Shown here: positions 5,036 through 5,485 of the stretch, in pieces
Numbering within the stretch: position 1 is the first letter of the stretch
How the letters are laid out: every line of letters starts with the position of its first letter
Assembly (NCBI GenBank): GCA_028288945.1
Contig: JAQGHH010000652.1
Span: 1 to 5,485 of the forward strand
From: Phycisphaerales bacterium
GTDB taxonomy: Bacteria > Planctomycetota > Phycisphaerae > Tepidisphaerales > Tepidisphaeraceae
DNA length: 5,485 nucleotides
Direction: 5' to 3'
Notes under the pieces: model-generated
The model's input: only the letters and a program-made list of their open reading frames with translations
Databases searched by the model: none
What the model was told of the DNA's origin: nothing
Translations under genes and position numbers: made by a program

Positions 5036-5485
5036 GCGCTTGTCCCCCGCCGAATCCACCGCGCGCCGCCGTCGGGATTCGTACCGGCGGCGGGCCTGTT
5101 CATACTGGCCGGCCTTCGCCATGCCGTTCACGCCGCTGGCAATCGCGGCGGCAATGAACACTAATCCGAACAGAGGGAAGAACCACGGCGCGCCCATCGA
5201 GGAAGCCCCAATGGTCCAGATCACCCCGAAAACTCCGGCGACGACCGCGCCGATAAGGCTGCCGGTCGCCCCCGGCACGCTGACATTGCCATGCTCGTCT
5301 CGAAGGAGATAGTTCGCTCGCTCATTGGCCCATTCACGCTCGAGGCGTTCCAATTCAACCTGCCGCTTGAGAACTTCAACCCCCTCGGCGATCTGCTTCG
5401 TGCGGCCGTCGATCGACTCGAGCAACTCCGTGTAAACGGCCCCGCCGTTCATATGGATTTGCAGCTTCGCGCCGCAATGCTGGCA
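5009..5485 (-). CDS. Zinc-ribbon, coiled-coil, two-helix membrane protein of unknown function (5' end beyond right edge)
   Basis: The frame stays open to the window edge, so the ATG at 5452 is internal and the true start lies outside. The 158 visible residues begin CQHCGAKLQIH, a CxxC zinc-ribbon knuckle that the ATG at 5452 would discard. Next comes a charged helical region (about 24-60, LKRQVELERLEREWANERA) likely to form a coiled coil. Two membrane segments follow (about 76-94, SLIGAVVAGVFGVIWTIGA; about 100-120, PWFFPLFGLVFIAAAIASGV) and then a basic Arg-rich tail (RRRYESRRRR). Only one CxxC pair is visible; if a second cysteine pair exists it is not in the visible part. The zinc ribbon and the tail probably both lie in the cytoplasm. 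The last codons (GSGVDLL) are encoded by the right arm and loop of a palindromic repeat, suggesting a recently acquired C-terminus. No function can be assigned. Confidence 0.85.
   Translation of the reverse strand, partial: CQHCGAKLQIHMNGGAVYTELLESIDGRTKQIAEGVEVLKRQVELERLEREWANERANYLLRDEHGNVSVPGATGSLIGAVVAGVFGVIWTIGASSMGAPWFFPLFGLVFIAAAIASGVNGMAKAGQYEQARRRYESRRRRAVDSAGDKREGSGVDLL

Noticed and set aside
4740..5157. Rightward frames of 79 to 87 codons upstream of and across the palindrome
   Set aside because: They are low in recognisable protein character, and one of them runs antisense into the membrane protein gene.

Overview
The window is GC-rich bacterial chromosome carrying five substantial genes, two of them cut by the window edges. 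The gene mix suggests a planctomycete, perhaps a Phycisphaerae-like lineage: a prepilin-type protein, an HDOD-PilZ signalling protein, a Skp/OmpH-type lipoprotein, a TPR-sulfotransferase, and a small zinc-ribbon membrane protein. This assignment is inference from gene content; no rRNA or other marker is present.

Left part (1-1704): the N-terminus of a type IV pilin-like protein runs leftward off the edge. A 257-base gap separates it from a divergent rightward gene for an HDOD domain fused to a C-terminal PilZ (cyclic-di-GMP binding) domain. The gap holds an imperfect dyad (258-290) overlapping a weak pilin promoter candidate. It also holds a short leader reading frame with its own strong Shine-Dalgarno, whose stop overlaps the HDOD start as ATGA. 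That would explain why the HDOD gene has no usable Shine-Dalgarno of its own.

Middle (1705-2673): after a 189-base gap without a visible terminator comes a Skp/OmpH-like gene. It is best read from a TTG codon preceded by GGAGG, which gives a lipoprotein signal peptide. A textbook intrinsic terminator closes it at 2639-2673. HDOD-PilZ and the OmpH-like gene could share transcripts.

Right part (2674-5485): a leftward gene encodes a protein with TPR repeats followed by a PAPS-dependent sulfotransferase domain. Upstream lies about 570 bases without a convincing gene (4440-5008). This stretch contains several small inverted repeats and a possible three-way-junction fold, and ends in a REP-like palindrome that also encodes the last residues of the next gene. 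That last gene, also leftward and cut by the right edge, encodes a CxxC zinc-ribbon, a coiled coil and two membrane helices.

There are no CRISPR arrays, tRNAs, rRNAs, transposases or recognisable defence genes. Most of the region looks like ordinary chromosomal housekeeping and envelope functions. The most unusual points are the HDOD-PilZ fusion with its coupled leader frame, and the palindromic repeat forming the 3' end of a gene.
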